From the NCBI RefSeq assembly GCF_030272615.1, contig NC_081405.1:160352317-160416316 (forward strand): a stretch of 64,000 nt of DNA. Direction: 5' to 3'. Positions 1-12,459 of the stretch are shown here, piece after piece. Made by a program: the position numbers and the translations under genes. Each line of letters opens with the position of its first letter. The first letter of the stretch is position 1. Source of the DNA: Cryptomeria japonica. Taxonomy: Eukaryota > Streptophyta > Pinopsida > Cupressales > Cupressaceae. Below the pieces are notes generated by a model. The model did no database searches. It saw only the letters and a list, made by a program, of their open reading frames with translations, and had not been told where the DNA came from.

Positions 1-742
1 AGATGATTTATTAATTGGATATTGTTGTAAATGTACTGAGCCGATATGATGCATCACATCTTGACTAATTTGTAATTGAGTTTGTTGTAATATTCTTAGT
101 TAGCCAACCTACACATTTGGTCTTAGGTTTTGGTATATACGCAAGATCTCATTTGTGAGATGATGTAATAGGTAGAAGGAAGATAATGGTATATGGTATA
201 TGGTTTTGTAATGTGGTATGTGCGAATATTGAAGACCATATGAGCAGACCATAGAGAAGGTTCAAGGAAGGTTTGAAGGTGATTATCAGAGCTTAACCTG
301 TACTGAATCCAGCATTGGAGATGCGACTTTGAGCAGTACATTATCATTGGATTTAACCATCCAATTGTAGTCAGTGTGACTCCTATTTTGTGATTGAGCA
401 GTGAGCTCTAGGCAATTGGCCTTTCTGCATGTGCAAACCCCATTTTTACACACATACTATCTGCAATAGTATCATCTGATTGTGGGTAAGGTTTCCCACC
501 ATGGTTTTTCCCCTTACAAGGTTTCCATGTACAAATCTTTGTGTTAAGTGTTGTGGATGTTGTTTCTCTTTCTGTTTTATGCATTGAGTTTCACCGGTAT
601 TAGTATTAACTACTAATCTGTCAACCAACATTAAGTTTGGTTTACTGGTATTAAGTATCAAGTTTGATTAAGTTATATTTGGGTTGAAATTAATTGACAA
701 CTGATTCACACCCCGCTCTCAGTTTCCTCCCAGGTCCTAACA
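1..742 (+). repeat. Probable partial copia-type LTR (3' part)
   Basis: The stretch ends with a segment at about 690-740 (tgattcacaccccgctctcag) that matches the style of the 3' end of the better-defined copia LTR at 36124-37478, where a similar ctgattcacccc...ctctcag segment lies just before the LTR end. An end at CA near 742 is plausible. No primer-binding site follows, so if this is an LTR it is a 3' LTR or solo LTR in plus orientation, with its start outside the window. No coding sequence is visible. Confidence 0.35.
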
Positions 743-2300
743 ACGTATAAGAAATGAATTTTACATACATATAGAAAACTTAAAAAATATCATAAAAATA
801 AAAAGAAAAAGAAAAATAATTTAAAATAATCCTATAATAATAAAAAATAGATGAAAAGTTTAGTGTTTTATGAAGAAGATAACTATAAATGAAATTTGGT
901 TTGGAGGATTACCTCCCTTTTACACCCTCAATGAGTATACCTATTAAGCTCCAATGCAATTCTCTTACAAAAGGGTATGCCTTTGGAGCTTACCTTATTT
1001 TTCGTACAAAGATCTATTATACAAATAATTTTACAAAAAAGGTAGGTTTGAGTGGGTTTTGGACAATTTATAAGAGTGAATTGAGAAAGGGGATAAACAA
1101 TTATGCATGGAGGTAGCAACTATGAGCAATTGGTCACTTGAATTTGGCTAGCTAAGTTTAGAATTTTTTTAAATAAACACAAACCTTAAATCTCTTGTGA
1201 ACAATCATGGCTCGATGGAGGGGAAACAAAATATCCCATGAAGAGGGGAAAGGGCTTAAAAAATTGTAGTCTTTTGTTCATGTCTCGCATGTAGACTCCT
1301 TGGCAATGCCATAGATGGCGTAGAAATGACCATTCACAACAACAAAACTGTTTTGCCCATCTAACATGATACGTTGCTCTACCATTGTGTTTTTGGTAAC
1401 ATAGAGATTGAAAGTTTTTTTTCCTTTCTACAAAGTGTACAATCACTTTGTGACTCTATTGCTTTGTCTCTCTTATACGACATGCGTGTTTTCTTGAGAC
1501 ACATCATAGAGGCCTCACTTGGTTCAAGTTAGGCTACAAATTTTCAGGTTACTAATAAAAAAGTTAGCAATAATGTGAAACCTAATCTAGCAAATTAATT
1601 TTTTCCCTGTTATCTTTATGTTCAATGATATCTTGATTAAATTTGAGTTTACAAGAATGTAAAACAAGCTATTAACTCAGAATGGTTATTACCATTTACA
1701 CTTCGATGTTAAACACAAATCAGATTCATAATGATATGAAATAGCATTTAAAACCTTTTCTATTTATATTAAATCTAAAATATCTTGAATATGTTGTAAT
1801 AACAAAAACAATGTACAACTTTTTTTATATTATGTTTGATCTTTTAATCAATTCCTTCTTAGTTATAAAGAATCACATTTTCTTTTAATCATTAGAAATG
1901 GTGTGAATTTGTTTCATTAAATTTCATTGTTTAGTCTCAGCAGTTTAATGGAATGCCATCGAAGGCCATTGATAAATATAGAAATCATATTGGCTTCACG
2001 TCTAAAAGCCCCATTTTCAATACTCTTTACCTATTTCTTCGCATCAAAGATGTGATCCAAAGGCTGGCCAAATTCATTGGACCTTAGCAACGTTTTTAAG
2101 AGTTTATTTAAGTCTGTTAGAGACTACTGATTTGGCAGCAAAAGCTATTCGAAGATGTGGTTTGAGACTGAATCTCACCCAATCACCAAACCACACCTCA
2201 TGTGTAGATCATACGTTGTTTTCTACAAGACATGTCGATAACTATTCAATTAAAAATATCAGATTTTATAATTCATAATTTTTTTATTTTATTGTGTAGG
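743..2300. other. AT-rich intergenic DNA, nothing recognised
   Basis: Only short chance open frames are present. No domain, RNA gene or clear repeat boundary was seen. Confidence 0.5.
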
Positions 2301-2694
2301 TTTTGTTTTGCATCAATATTTCAGGTCATATTATGTCATCCATCATCAAGATAATAATGAGTTGTATGAAAAAAATGTGTAACTACGTATTAAATTAAGT
2401 TAAAAAGATAGAGGATGGAAGGAGGTAGGAAAGTGGGGAGGAGGTTGCATGAGATTCAAATAATGTATTTAAAAAACTAAGACAATATATACCTTAGCTT
2501 CAATAGTTTTTTTAAATATACTATTTAATTCCTATGCAACCTCCTCCCACTTCGCCCTGCTTTGCCCTTACCATCTTTCTCCTCTTCTCCTTTTAACTTA
2601 ATTGGTCTTGATGAAAGCATTCTTCTCTTATAGCTCTCTATCATACTAATGATGGATTACTAAGTGTGATATGAAATGTTGATGCAAAACAAAT
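2301..2694. repeat. Long imperfect inverted repeat (foldback or MITE-like)
   Basis: The left arm (about 2301-2480) and right arm (about 2505-2694) are reverse complements with mismatches and small indels. Outer landmark: tttgttttgcatcaa at 2302-2316 against its complement ttgatgcaaaacaaa at 2679-2693. Inner landmarks: gaggaggttgcat on the left against atgcaacctcctc on the right, and aattaagttaaaa against ttttaacttaatt. The arms are about 180-190 bp with a very short centre, so the transcript would fold into a long hairpin. No target-site duplication was identified. Confidence 0.65.
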
Positions 2695-2767
2695 CTCATA
2701 GTGGTAGTAGAGAATATAATTGTAATGTATATTTTTCAATGTTAGTATATTAAACATTAATTTTTTT

Positions 2768-2771
<4 letters not shown>

Positions 2772-2806
<35 letters not shown>

Positions 2807-2809
2807 TAT
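2772..2809. repeat. (AT)n microsatellite
   Basis: A near-perfect AT dinucleotide run broken by one C, preceded by a T homopolymer. Confidence 0.95.
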
Positions 2810-5800
2810 GTTACAGGTTGTGATTGACTTATAAATAATTAAAACAAACTCTTAAAATCTGTAAGATTGAGATTCTCTTTGATTTGCTCTATATGAATAT
2901 TATTCAAAAGGTGAATTTTATTATTAAAGGTGAGGAAGAAGATGAAGTGGTTTGAGTGTAGTCCATTTGTTCAAAATTTTGCATGATTTTGCTTTCAAAT
3001 ATATGTTTTTCAATACATCATGATAACAATGTCCTTGGTTCAGTTATTAAAACTCATTTATTTATGTGTTGAGGTATGCCAAATTTGAAATAGAAATTAA
3101 ACTTACATACAAACAAATTGTGAAATATGATATGAGTTCAATCTCATTTTTGAACTTACATCATCCTATAATTTTTCTTATTTATTCATTCCTATAACAA
3201 TCATTTCACCTTCTTAAAACATTTCCTTATATACCTACAAAAAATATAAGAACGACTAAGCATTTTTCTAGCAAAATTATTCAAAACATATTCATATACA
3301 TTGAACCTACTTAAATCATAATCCACCATATAGATATTGCAACTATGCATTATCATACCCTTCAATATCCTCTTGACCTGATCCCATTGCTCTTAAATAT
3401 TTTAGCCTATAAAATCTAGCCGGAACTAATAAATCTATTCAACTTTTTGTTAATTTAAAAAATTATTACAGCATTGAAAAAGGTTAAAAGACAGACAACC
3501 CCAATATTTAAACAGAATCAAATCTAGACGCTAAGAGAAAAACATCCAATCTTATCTTCTTTATTAAGAAATTTCCCCGTTCCTATCAATTTTATTTTAA
3601 AACAATGCTGGCAAATGGGAAACGAACACAGGATGACAGGCGATGTTTCCGACGTAAGGAAACCCTGCAGTTACGAAATACCTAAAATAAGTCGAAATCT
3701 GAATATTAAGTCGATAACCTCTAATGGACAAAGGCATTTCTGGTCTGGATCAATTATTCCACGATGCATATTGATACAAAAAGAACACTCCAACAGATCC
3801 CATTTAAATTTTATTATAATTCAGTCGAACAAACTTAAAAAATGCTTTAAAGGTTTCAAGAATTTGTTCAACAGATAAGTCACCTCTTTGATGCGTAGAA
3901 ATTGTTAATAGGAAACGAGTTTATTGAAAATAGGGCATTAACATATGAGGATTACAAAATCTGAAGTTAATACGATGTTTCCATTTATCATTTTTCTTAA
4001 TTAATTCAATAAGACATATTTATATCATTTTTTAAGATTAAAAAAATATATTATTTTTTATAAATAAGAAGAAATCGATTAAAGGTCAAAATATAATTTG
4101 AAAAAATATTGTAAGACTTAAAATTTTGTTAAGATTTTTACTTTCCAATTCTTCATTGTGATGGTTTGAATTGTTTTCATATTATTACATTATATCTAAG
4201 GTTTTTTAAACTTTAATATAAATAGAAAAGGCTTTGCAAGTTTGTTCACATCATTGTAAATCCATGTGACAATTTGGATTTTTAATATCAGAGTGTAAAT
4301 AGAAAGGACCATTTTGAGTTAATATATAATAGGCTAATTTATTAATAGATGTTTTGTAGCTTTGTTTTACACTCTTGTAAACTCAAATTTAATCAAGGTA
4401 TCAATTAGTGCAAAGCTAATAAGGACAAATTGATTTTTTAAGACCATGGTTTCATTTTTACTATTAATACTATAAATGTCTTAGCTTGGCCAAAGTGAGG
4501 TGAGGTCACAATTAAGAGACCATATCATTAACACATTACATTATCATGAATTGTCCAAACTCACAAGCATAATAGCTTAGTTAGAGCACACAACTCGTAA
4601 GCACATTGACCCAACAAGTGTTTGGAATGCAAAATCATCAACATGAATGCCAATAGCTTCAATGCAAAGTTTCAAACCCATTACAACAGTGAACAACAAG
4701 GGTAGTTGATGCATTTGATCACTATGGCCCAATGAGGGTTTTAAATTCGGTGGCTATAATAATAATAATGCACTACTCTATAAATGAGAATTAGGGTTTC
4801 ATATTATTCTAAAGGCAAAAGGGTAAATTCTAAGTTTTTAGCTAATTTCGGGTAAATACTTAAACTAGAAATTTATAAACTCAAAAATAATTTTGGTTAT
4901 ATTATTATGACTAAAGAGAATTTCCACCCTAAAAGCATGTCAAATCTAGGTATATTTGTGTGGGAAATAAGGATGGTCTTTAAGTAAAACTATGTGTCAA
5001 GATAAAATAGCTAGTCTAAAAGGCCTAAAGAAAACACGAATCTATTCAAATCTTCTTGCATTTTGAGACAATAAAAAGAGGTGCTTGAAGGATTCCATCT
5101 ATCAAAAAAAAATGAACAATGAGGATTGTAAATACACACATGAGGGAAACGACCACCCAAAGGAAGGCCTTGATAAAGAATTCATCAAAGTGATCCAACT
5201 TAGTTTCCAAAACTATTGACCAAATGCATTGGAATTCCAAATCCTAATAGAAGAGAAAAGTTTCCACTAACAATTTAGTTGACCTACCATAAGTAGAAGG
5301 GGACCTTTGCATGGCTTATAACTTTCAAAGAATGTATCCAAGTATCATTTTCAGTCCTCCTACTAAAGTTTAAGAGACTTAACCCTAACTTATGAAAGAT
5401 TTGGTAAGGTATAGAATTAAGCACAAATTGAAAGGCCTCTTGGTCTTGGTTAGTAAGCTTGAATTTCAATTTAAATTCAAACCAAGTATGAAAATTCTTG
5501 ATGGCCATATTGATGAAATCTAGCAACACATGAAAGGCATAGATCCATGTCACTTTACTTAGTAGTTGGTCTTAGAATGGTCCGGTGACCACGAAATAGG
5601 TTGCTGATTGAGACAAAGACCATTACAAAGTCATTTGCCACCCAATGAAGCCAAAGAATTAACAATATCTTAGGCTTTTCATATGTATACTTTTGATAAC
5701 AAAAATGCTCTGAAGTTTGATTTTAAGAAGAGCACCAAACCCCAGGCTTCAAAGTCAAATGACTTGAAGACATACCAAAATTGATGCAACAGTTGACAAG

Positions 5801-5971
5801 AATTATCTAATCTTTTACCCTCTAATGTTTGAATAATCCATTTAACAATTAAGAATTTTTTTTATCTATAGATGGAGAAAAACCATGACCTTTTCAACAA
5901 CGAGATAGATAGTAGAAATTCCAAGCCACACAATGAAACCATGAAAAATGTCCAGAGTCCGCGAGTCCTAA
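2810..5971. other. AT-rich intergenic DNA, nothing recognised
   Basis: Only short open frames with no recognisable domain. Small homopolymer and ATA runs occur (for example about 4760), but there is no structured repeat I can support. Confidence 0.5.
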
Positions 5972-6280
5972 TTATTTCATTCTTCTTGCAGAATAATTAG
6001 GCACTAAACAAACTTCCTTGTTGCACAAATCAATTTCAGGAAAATTTTATATATCAAAATTTTTGAAGTGTACATGCATATGTAGGGAAAGGAATGTCTG
6101 AAATTTGGCTTTTTATCTCTTTTATGAGAGACTTCATAGCAACAAACTTTTTGTGAGCTCAGAGCATGCTAAGAGCCAATTTTTTGTCTGTTTATTTGAC
6201 AAGCAAAGCTCTGTAACATCCCAGATATATAAACAATACAAGGGAGATATACTCTCAATAGTATAAGAACTTATTTTAAA
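5972..6280 (+). repeat. Diverged direct repeat, copy 1
   Basis: Starts at ttatttcattcttcttgcag and shares ordered blocks with 6387-6690: the start block, the actaaacaaac block, caacaaactttttg, gcatgctaagag, and a TATA-like tatataaac.atacaaggg block. The two copies lie head to tail about 415 bp apart. No coding potential is evident. Confidence 0.75.
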
Positions 6281-6386
6281 ACTTGAAATTAAATTTGGAG
6301 TTTATCTATGTTCATGGGCTATGCTCGTCACAACAAATCTAGGAACTTTAGTAGCACAAAAAACCTCCAAATTGTATTACTCTTAG

Positions 6387-6690
6387 TTATTTCATTCTTC
6401 TTGCAGAATAATTTGGACACTAAACAAACCTCCTTGTTTCTCAAATCAACTTCAGAAAAATATCAAATGTTTTGATTTGAGATATACAATTTACATCCAT
6501 ATGCAGGGCAACAAACTTCATAAATTTGGCTTATTTTCTATCTTTTATGAGATACTTCACAACAACAAACTTTTTGAGAACTCAAAGCATGCTAAGAGTC
6601 AAGTTTTTGTCCAAAGCTCTGTAAAACTCTGTTATATAAACCATACAAGGGAAATATGCTCTCACTACTATAGCAACTTACATTTCAAAG
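6387..6690 (+). repeat. Diverged direct repeat, copy 2
   Basis: Second copy of the unit at 5972-6280, in the same orientation and with the same order of blocks but with substitutions and small indels. A short open frame (6477-6749) runs through it, but the sister copy does not keep that frame, so it is not called as a gene. Confidence 0.75.
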
Positions 6691-7135
6691 TATTATTTCT
6701 TGGAGACACATACAATATAAGCAATATATGTCATCAACTCTTCAATTGAATCTTGAAATGCTTTCCCATGAAGAAGAAAGTCCCTTCTTTCCTTTACTGG
6801 GAAAAGGATTAGTTGGGTGTGGATTGTACCAGTGGAAATTGAACCACTTGCCAAAATTGGTGATTTGCAAACTCAACATGTGCAGATTTGTAAGTATTGA
6901 GGAAATAAGCCAAGCAAATGTCACCTTTCACAACCCAATTCATAGTTTGGTCTTCTAAATCTCTTTTGAGCCTCTACGTTATGGGGTGTCCATACTCATC
7001 TCCTGCAAATACCACGCCTCCTTGAGCCATGAAAGATCTACAAGCTTTAGAATACCTATCGCTGGACCAAATCTTCGTGTTGAAAAGTGAAAATCTTTGA
7101 GGCTTGTAATTAGACACCGCCTTTCCGGTAGTGCT
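6691..7135. other. No gene recognised
   Basis: Short overlapping frames only. A minus-strand frame near 6974-7180 reads well for about 60 residues but belongs to no family I can support, and its start lies in the adjacent LTR-like sequence. Confidence 0.35.
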
Positions 7136-7415
7136 TGTTGATTTGAAACATGAAGAGAAAATAATAATAAAACAACACAAAACAACAAAAACTAAAAACT
7201 AAGATAAAAAACAAAGAGAAGAGACAAGATATTTATAGTGGTTCACCATAAAGGCTACATCCACTCTCAAGTAGGGAATTCTCTCTCTATTAATCAATCT
7301 ACAATACACCAGTACATAAACTACACACGTCTATTTATACATTTATATTTAGCTAAAAGATGAAGAGATGTGAATGCAATAGGTCATGTGACTGTTGGGC
7401 TTCACATTCCCAACA
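7136..7415 (-). repeat. Short copia-like LTR, minus orientation
   Basis: Read on the minus strand, a purine-rich tract (complement of 7416-7427, caaaggggagat) is followed directly by TGTTGGG, the usual join of polypurine tract and 3' LTR. A TATA-like block (complement of about 7330-7350) and a segment resembling copia leaders follow. The downstream CA end near 7136 is uncertain. No primer-binding site follows it, so this would be the 3' LTR of a minus-strand element whose body lies at higher coordinates. Confidence 0.45.
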
Positions 7416-7439
7416 ATCTCCCCTTTGAAGTCCAACTGG

Positions 7440-8340
7440 CACAACCATGCATTGTGAATCCCCTGTGTTCACATTACAACTAGTCTCATCAAAGATTTGA
7501 GCATCACCAAGATTTGTTCACAGACACTTCTAATTAATTTTCTCCATGTCAAATCAGAGTTAAAAATATCTTCTCTTACTACTTTACCGATTAATCCATA
7601 CTTAGACAAACCACATCAAATAGGTGCAAAATTCACTCCCACATCACACGCTCCTGCTCTTGTTCTACCCCTCAACATAAAATATAAAGACATGCCATCT
7701 TTCTCAAACACTATGATCGATGAGGTTGGCTCAACAATACCAACAAAAAGTTTCGAAATAATCATCATATTCCTTAGAATACATGTGGTCATCATGCCAC
7801 CGACAGTTTCTGGTACCAAGCTGCCAAACTTGGTTACATCCAAAATCGTTGAAAATTCCCCAACTGTTAGGTGTGCCAGGGCCCAAAAGTATGATTTGCT
7901 ATCAGATTTCTCATTCCTATCATAGGAATCATTGCAATCATATTATAACAGCTTTACAGGCTCCAACTTTTCCTCAACCTTAGACTGCTCAACATTCACA
8001 TGGACCACATTCAGAGTACAAGGATACAAGATAGAGATTGAAAGATTTACATGGCAAATCGTTGGTCTAGCGGGATATAGGGTGTCACAGAGTCCATCCA
8101 CCATGGCAGTTGTTGAATCCCGAGTCGTCCTTCCTTGAACAAATCCACAACATTCATTTTCATCCAATCACGTGACAACAAGCTATGTGGGTATTCCCTA
8201 GTTCGGACCAACACCTCCAGTGATTCGTATTCACCCGCTAGTTCATCCGAAAACTCGCAACGCTTTCCAAGATAAATTTTCACAGAGGCATTCTTTAGAA
8301 GCTCCTTACCTCGGGTAGATACAGAGAAGCTACCAATAGT
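7440..8340 (-). pseudogene. Unrecognised coding-like remnant, minus strand
   Basis: Two adjacent minus-strand frames read like real protein: one covers 8047-8340 (about 98 codons open, with many charged and aromatic residues, including ...REYPHSLLSRDWMK...), and another is open over roughly 7616-7920. They need at least one frame change to join. The block lies between a copia-like LTR on the left and a chromovirus LTR on the right, so it may be the body of the copia-like element or a captured gene piece. I do not recognise the family and see no RT, integrase or zinc knuckle. Confidence 0.3.
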
Positions 8341-8367
8341 GATATCATGCTTAGAAGAATTAGATTT

Positions 8368-9935
8368 TGATGGGGAGGGGTTCTCAAAGAGAGTCCCACC
8401 TTGCTCAATAGGAAGTTAAGTGATATGTTAGTGGGCTCCTTTCACTCTACACTGGTCATTTAACAAACCAAAACACTCAAAATCTCAAGGAGTGCTCCCT
8501 ATCAAATTGTGCTGAATAGTTGCTCAAGCATGGTTGAGATTCACCAGGGTAAATCCAACCTCAAAGCTATGTAATCCTCTAACATATACTTTCAGGGGTT
8601 GTATTAGGTGTTCTAAAGGTATTTCCATGCCAAACTAGTTTTACAATTGGCTTTCCTTCATTTCTTCATCGTTCCCTCTTTCTCCTATTTTCTAGGCCTA
8701 GTAGCCCTAGAGCCCCAATTATCCCTACCTTACCAGTTTTTGGAGAATTGTTCAAAAATCACTCAAAGAATCTGCCAAACTATTTTGTGATTTGAGTACC
8801 CTTTTGGATGAAATTTTGAATCCATTAGGTGAGATGGTCAGGTTTGTCCGTATTGGTACAAAACCCAAAAATGACATTTATAGAGGCTTCTGGGACTTTG
8901 TTGTCTTCTCCAAAGGGTTTGTTGTCTTCTCTTCTCTATCACACCTCTAAAATTTCACATAGGCTCTGCCACTCATTACTTTCTCATTCCAAACATTTGG
9001 CATCTTCATAACTGATCATCCCTGCAAGCATATGCAACATTTCAATCATTTTCCTAACCGGGCTATGACTGAGCTCGCCTAGGAAATGATGAAAAATTTA
9101 CTTTCAAATACTTCCAGGCCAAAAAAAACTTATTTACACTATACAAGGGTTCCATGGCTCGATTCCCAAGGGTTATTGAGCAAAAATCAAGGGATTTCAA
9201 GCTGGAACCATAATTGGGCTCTTAAACCCTTGGTCATGCCGAGAGCAATATAAAACCAATAACACACTTCAAACCTGCACTACCAACAATAAAAAACACC
9301 TTCTGAGAACTACAATTTTATACACAAAGAAATCTTGAAATAACAGTAGGACAATCAATCCATTATGTACGGACTGCTGCTCCAAAAATTAAGAAAATGC
9401 GAAGTAAAATCTGGAAAAGTCTTCACAATGTATTCCAACTTGCTCAAGGATTTTGCCAACCCGTTTACAATCCTTCTCAAAGAATTTTATATGATATATG
9501 GATCCTAACCAACAACCCATCGACTGCCTAACCACCGATGTGCTAAAAAACTCAAAAAAATGCTCAAAAGTTGCAAAATGTTGTCGAGCAACAATGACAA
9601 CTTTTGCCAAAATGTACATTTTTACATTTTATGCATTACCACTCATCCTAAACCTCCTAGGATGACTACATGACATTAAAATGACATTCCTAAATGCCTA
9701 ATGATACTTTCCAAGACATTTGACATCAAAATACAAATTTATGCCATTTTAGGCTTACAAGAGCTCATAAGCCAAATTTGAGCAAACAACCAACTTAGTT
9801 GAAAATCATCCTTAAATGCATATCCAACACACATGTGGACCTTTTAGTGGTCCATTATTCACAAAAATTATCCAAAATTAGAACTATCACACCAAAATCT
9901 AGAAAATGCACTAAAAAATAGGTGCTCCTGTACCA
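8368..9935 (-). repeat. 3' LTR of the truncated chromovirus
   Basis: Bounded by TGG... at 9935 (minus strand) next to the polypurine tract and ...CATCA at 8368. Internal sequence such as the ttgctcgacaacattttgc region recalls the palindromic ttgc...gacaac block in the LTRs at 37585 and 43916, which supports a shared family. Confidence 0.65.
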
Positions 9936-10023
9936 TACTCCCCCAATGAGAAAGAAGTCAAGTGACTCCTTGAGGAAACAAAGAAAGGGGAATTCCAAGC
10001 TTAGAAAAGTCCATTTCAAGTAC

Positions 10024-10473
10024 TCAAGTAGCCTCAGATGCTATAAGTTGCTTCCATTTGATCAAGTGCTCCGTATAGGTGGTATGCCTTGTCTTCTTGA
10101 GAACTCTAGAATCTAACACTTTTTCGGCTTGTGGCATGGCTGTAGGTGGTAAGGGTAGGTTTGAAAGTTCTTGAGAGACCTCTGAGACTCTTCTACATTC
10201 CTCTGGAAGTGTGCCCTTATACTGCACCAAATCTGCAACATTGAAGATGGGAGATAAAGCCATATCTTCGGGTAGGTCTAGTTTGTAAGCATTGTTGCCA
10301 TACTTTGCCAAGACCTTACAAGGTCCAGTCTTCCTCATATAAATTTTACTAGGGACACCTTTCTGAAGCCTTTCTTTGTTCAAATGAACCATGACCAAGT
10401 CCCCAACAACAAATTGTATATCCTTTCTTTTCTCATCTACATTTTCTTTGATCCTTTGAATGAGAGACTTCAC
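10024..10473 (-). pseudogene. Chromovirus integrase C-terminus and chromodomain fragment
   Basis: A 149-codon minus-strand frame. The first part (about residues 12-75) has the GPY/F-type integrase tail: a VGDLVMVHL segment, then a TGPCKVLAKYG segment and NAYKLDLP. The last 35 residues start a chromodomain (RVLKKTRHTTYTEHLIKW), which in chromoviruses directs integration to particular chromatin. It closely parallels the end of the pol frame at 40401-43718 plus 43737-43868. The fragment lacks every catalytic domain and is cut off at its 5' side, so it cannot be active. Confidence 0.85.
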
Positions 10474-10480
10474 TTATCTC

Positions 10481-12441
10481 TTATTCAATGATTTATCTTA
10501 CCGAGGCTATCATGCATTAACAAGATAGAGGGGCCTTATATCAAATTAAGGAAGGCATGAGAGTGATATATGTATTAGTGTAATTATTATACTTTTTGAA
10601 TATTTATCCTTGGTTACATTCAGACCAAATTACAAGTTACATTCAATATAGGACCACAAGTTACATCACCCTATCTAAAACCTAAAATATCCTTGTGTCG
10701 ATGATGGTCACATGTGACTACCCTATGGCCCCTACTATGCTCTAGACCTTTGTCCCTAATATTGATACTATTGGGTTTTTCTTTGTAAATCATATAGTAA
10801 GTCTAAATTATCCTTTGAAGGATGGGGAGGCCTATGGACACTTTAGTCCCTTCATCAAGGTTACAAACTTATCTCATGCCTCTTGTGTCCTCCCATATAC
10901 CTCCTTTTCCATAAGAGACTTTGCCATTGCAACCCTAAAGTCATTTGGATTGGCCATGTGTAGGAAAACTGAAATTTTGGGCTTTCCAGCCCTAATGAAA
11001 TAATTGACAAGTAACTTGTCTTAAATGTAATCTACAAACTACAAGAACTCCAAAAACTAACTCTCATGTTAAGCCACTATGAAACCTTATTATGTAAATA
11101 GTGAAACTCATCTATGCATCTCTGTCAAAAATATTTTGAAATAGAACACACTTTGAAGCACTCCAAAATGGTATCTAGAGAGGGTTTCCAATGTGAGTTG
11201 GTGTATTTTATCCTCCCAGTACCACAAGGTGGAAGCAAGTCCTCTCAAAAATTGCATTAAAAATTATGCCTTTAGGTTGCTCACATATAGATGCAACCCA
11301 AAGCATAAGTCCAAGCTAAGTAACCAAGACTTATCCTCAACCCCATTTGTGGATCTTAAAAATGTAGAGGATTGGAGATGAAGAAACTCTCGAATATGAT
11401 CCTTTGGCTCATGATATGTGCTTGCTATAGTCTATACCTCTTGTATATATGCATGATGAGGCTAGGTAATGTGTATTGATCAATATTCTATCTCCTCTAT
11501 GTGTATTTCCCAAATTCAAGGTGAACTCCTAATAAGCTCCCAAGATGCAAGTATATTCTCCCCTACTACAAGTGGATCCTCATGTCTTGTAAGATTTGAG
11601 GTCCATACTCGGGCTACTCATCTTGGTGAAAACTCTCAAAGTGATATGACCCTTCCTTCCATTTCTTACACCCTATTTTCTAACTCACACCTCATAACCT
11701 TTACCTCACTTCCTATCATTATTACCTTCCATCTACCTTTCATATCCCCTATCTTAACCTCCTCCACTTTCCTACATCCTATCCTAAACCTTAACCTCAT
11801 ACACACTTACTTTTACTTCACCTACCTAACCCCATTCTATCCTTCACATCCTTTTATCTCCCCCCATTCACTTTTCTACCTTCCAAACCCCTAACATATC
11901 CTAACTTACTCTTTCACCATTACATCCTTCATCACTTACCTCCCTATCTTATCCTAACCCACACCTCATAACCTTATACCTCTCAGCTGTCATTTTATAC
12001 CACCTTCCTAACACTACACTTATGCTCCCTTCCAAAACACCGACAAAAAATAGCACTCGATCACTACACAATGCTCTCACGGTTTTGCAGCAGGGATTTT
12101 TTGTCACAACCATATATACGAGCATTCATAATTAGGATATATTTTACATAATGGCACTCGATCATGCAGGTTTAGGTCATCCCTCTCCTTAATTAGGATA
12201 TATTTTAAATATGGAAAGTAGTGTTAATATGTTTCAGGCTTACTATATTGTTCATTATTTAAAATGCAGTGTTTAATTAATACATGATTGTAGGATTGTT
12301 CAAGGGTTTAGGTCTTGTAAGAAATTCTTCTTTTAAATCAATCATATTATATTACATAAACCTCTCACCATCTCTGCTATTGGCGATTAATCTGATAAAT
12401 CTATAATAAACTTTGAATCTAAATATTTGAATATGTATAAC
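10481..12441. other. No gene recognised; contains pyrimidine-rich low-complexity DNA
   Basis: Short plus-strand frames at 10815-11003 and 11193-11381 have no recognisable domain. From about 11640 to 12010 the plus strand is C/T-rich, with repeated phrases such as cacacctcataacct (about 11687 and 11959), which explains the 141-codon open frame at 11469-11894 as a composition artefact. An AT-rich stretch follows up to the LINE target site. Confidence 0.5.
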
Positions 12442-12459
12442 AATGAATTGGCTGATTAT
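12442..12459 (+). repeat. Target-site duplication of LINE, left copy
   Basis: The 18-bp aatgaattggctgattat is repeated exactly at 14257-14274, immediately after the LINE poly(A). The first two A residues could partly belong to the tail, so the true duplication is 16-18 bp, typical for target-primed reverse transcription. Confidence 0.9.

Larger units (their letters stand above)
8368..10480 (-). mobile_element. 5'-truncated Ty3/gypsy chromovirus, minus strand
   Basis: On the minus strand the order is: integrase C-terminus plus chromodomain (10473 down to 10024), polypurine tract (about 9936-9946, read as gggggagta), then a 3' LTR from 9935 down to 8368. The LTR start (tggtacaggagcacc) and end (ccccatca, preceded by a C-rich run) match those of the complete chromovirus at 37585-45513, and the length (about 1568 bp) is similar. 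Everything 5' of the integrase end is missing. The matching duplication cannot be tested because the 5' end is lost. Confidence 0.8.

Noticed and set aside
6974-7180. Minus-strand frame with a GDEYGHP segment recalling alpha-amylase family isoamylases
   Set aside because: Only one short segment fits, the surrounding isoamylase motifs are absent, and it stops right after the match. Treated as chance.
11469-11894. 141-codon plus-strand open frame
   Set aside because: The second half is pyrimidine-rich low-complexity DNA; residues are mostly Ser, Pro, Leu, Phe and Thr, and there is no domain.
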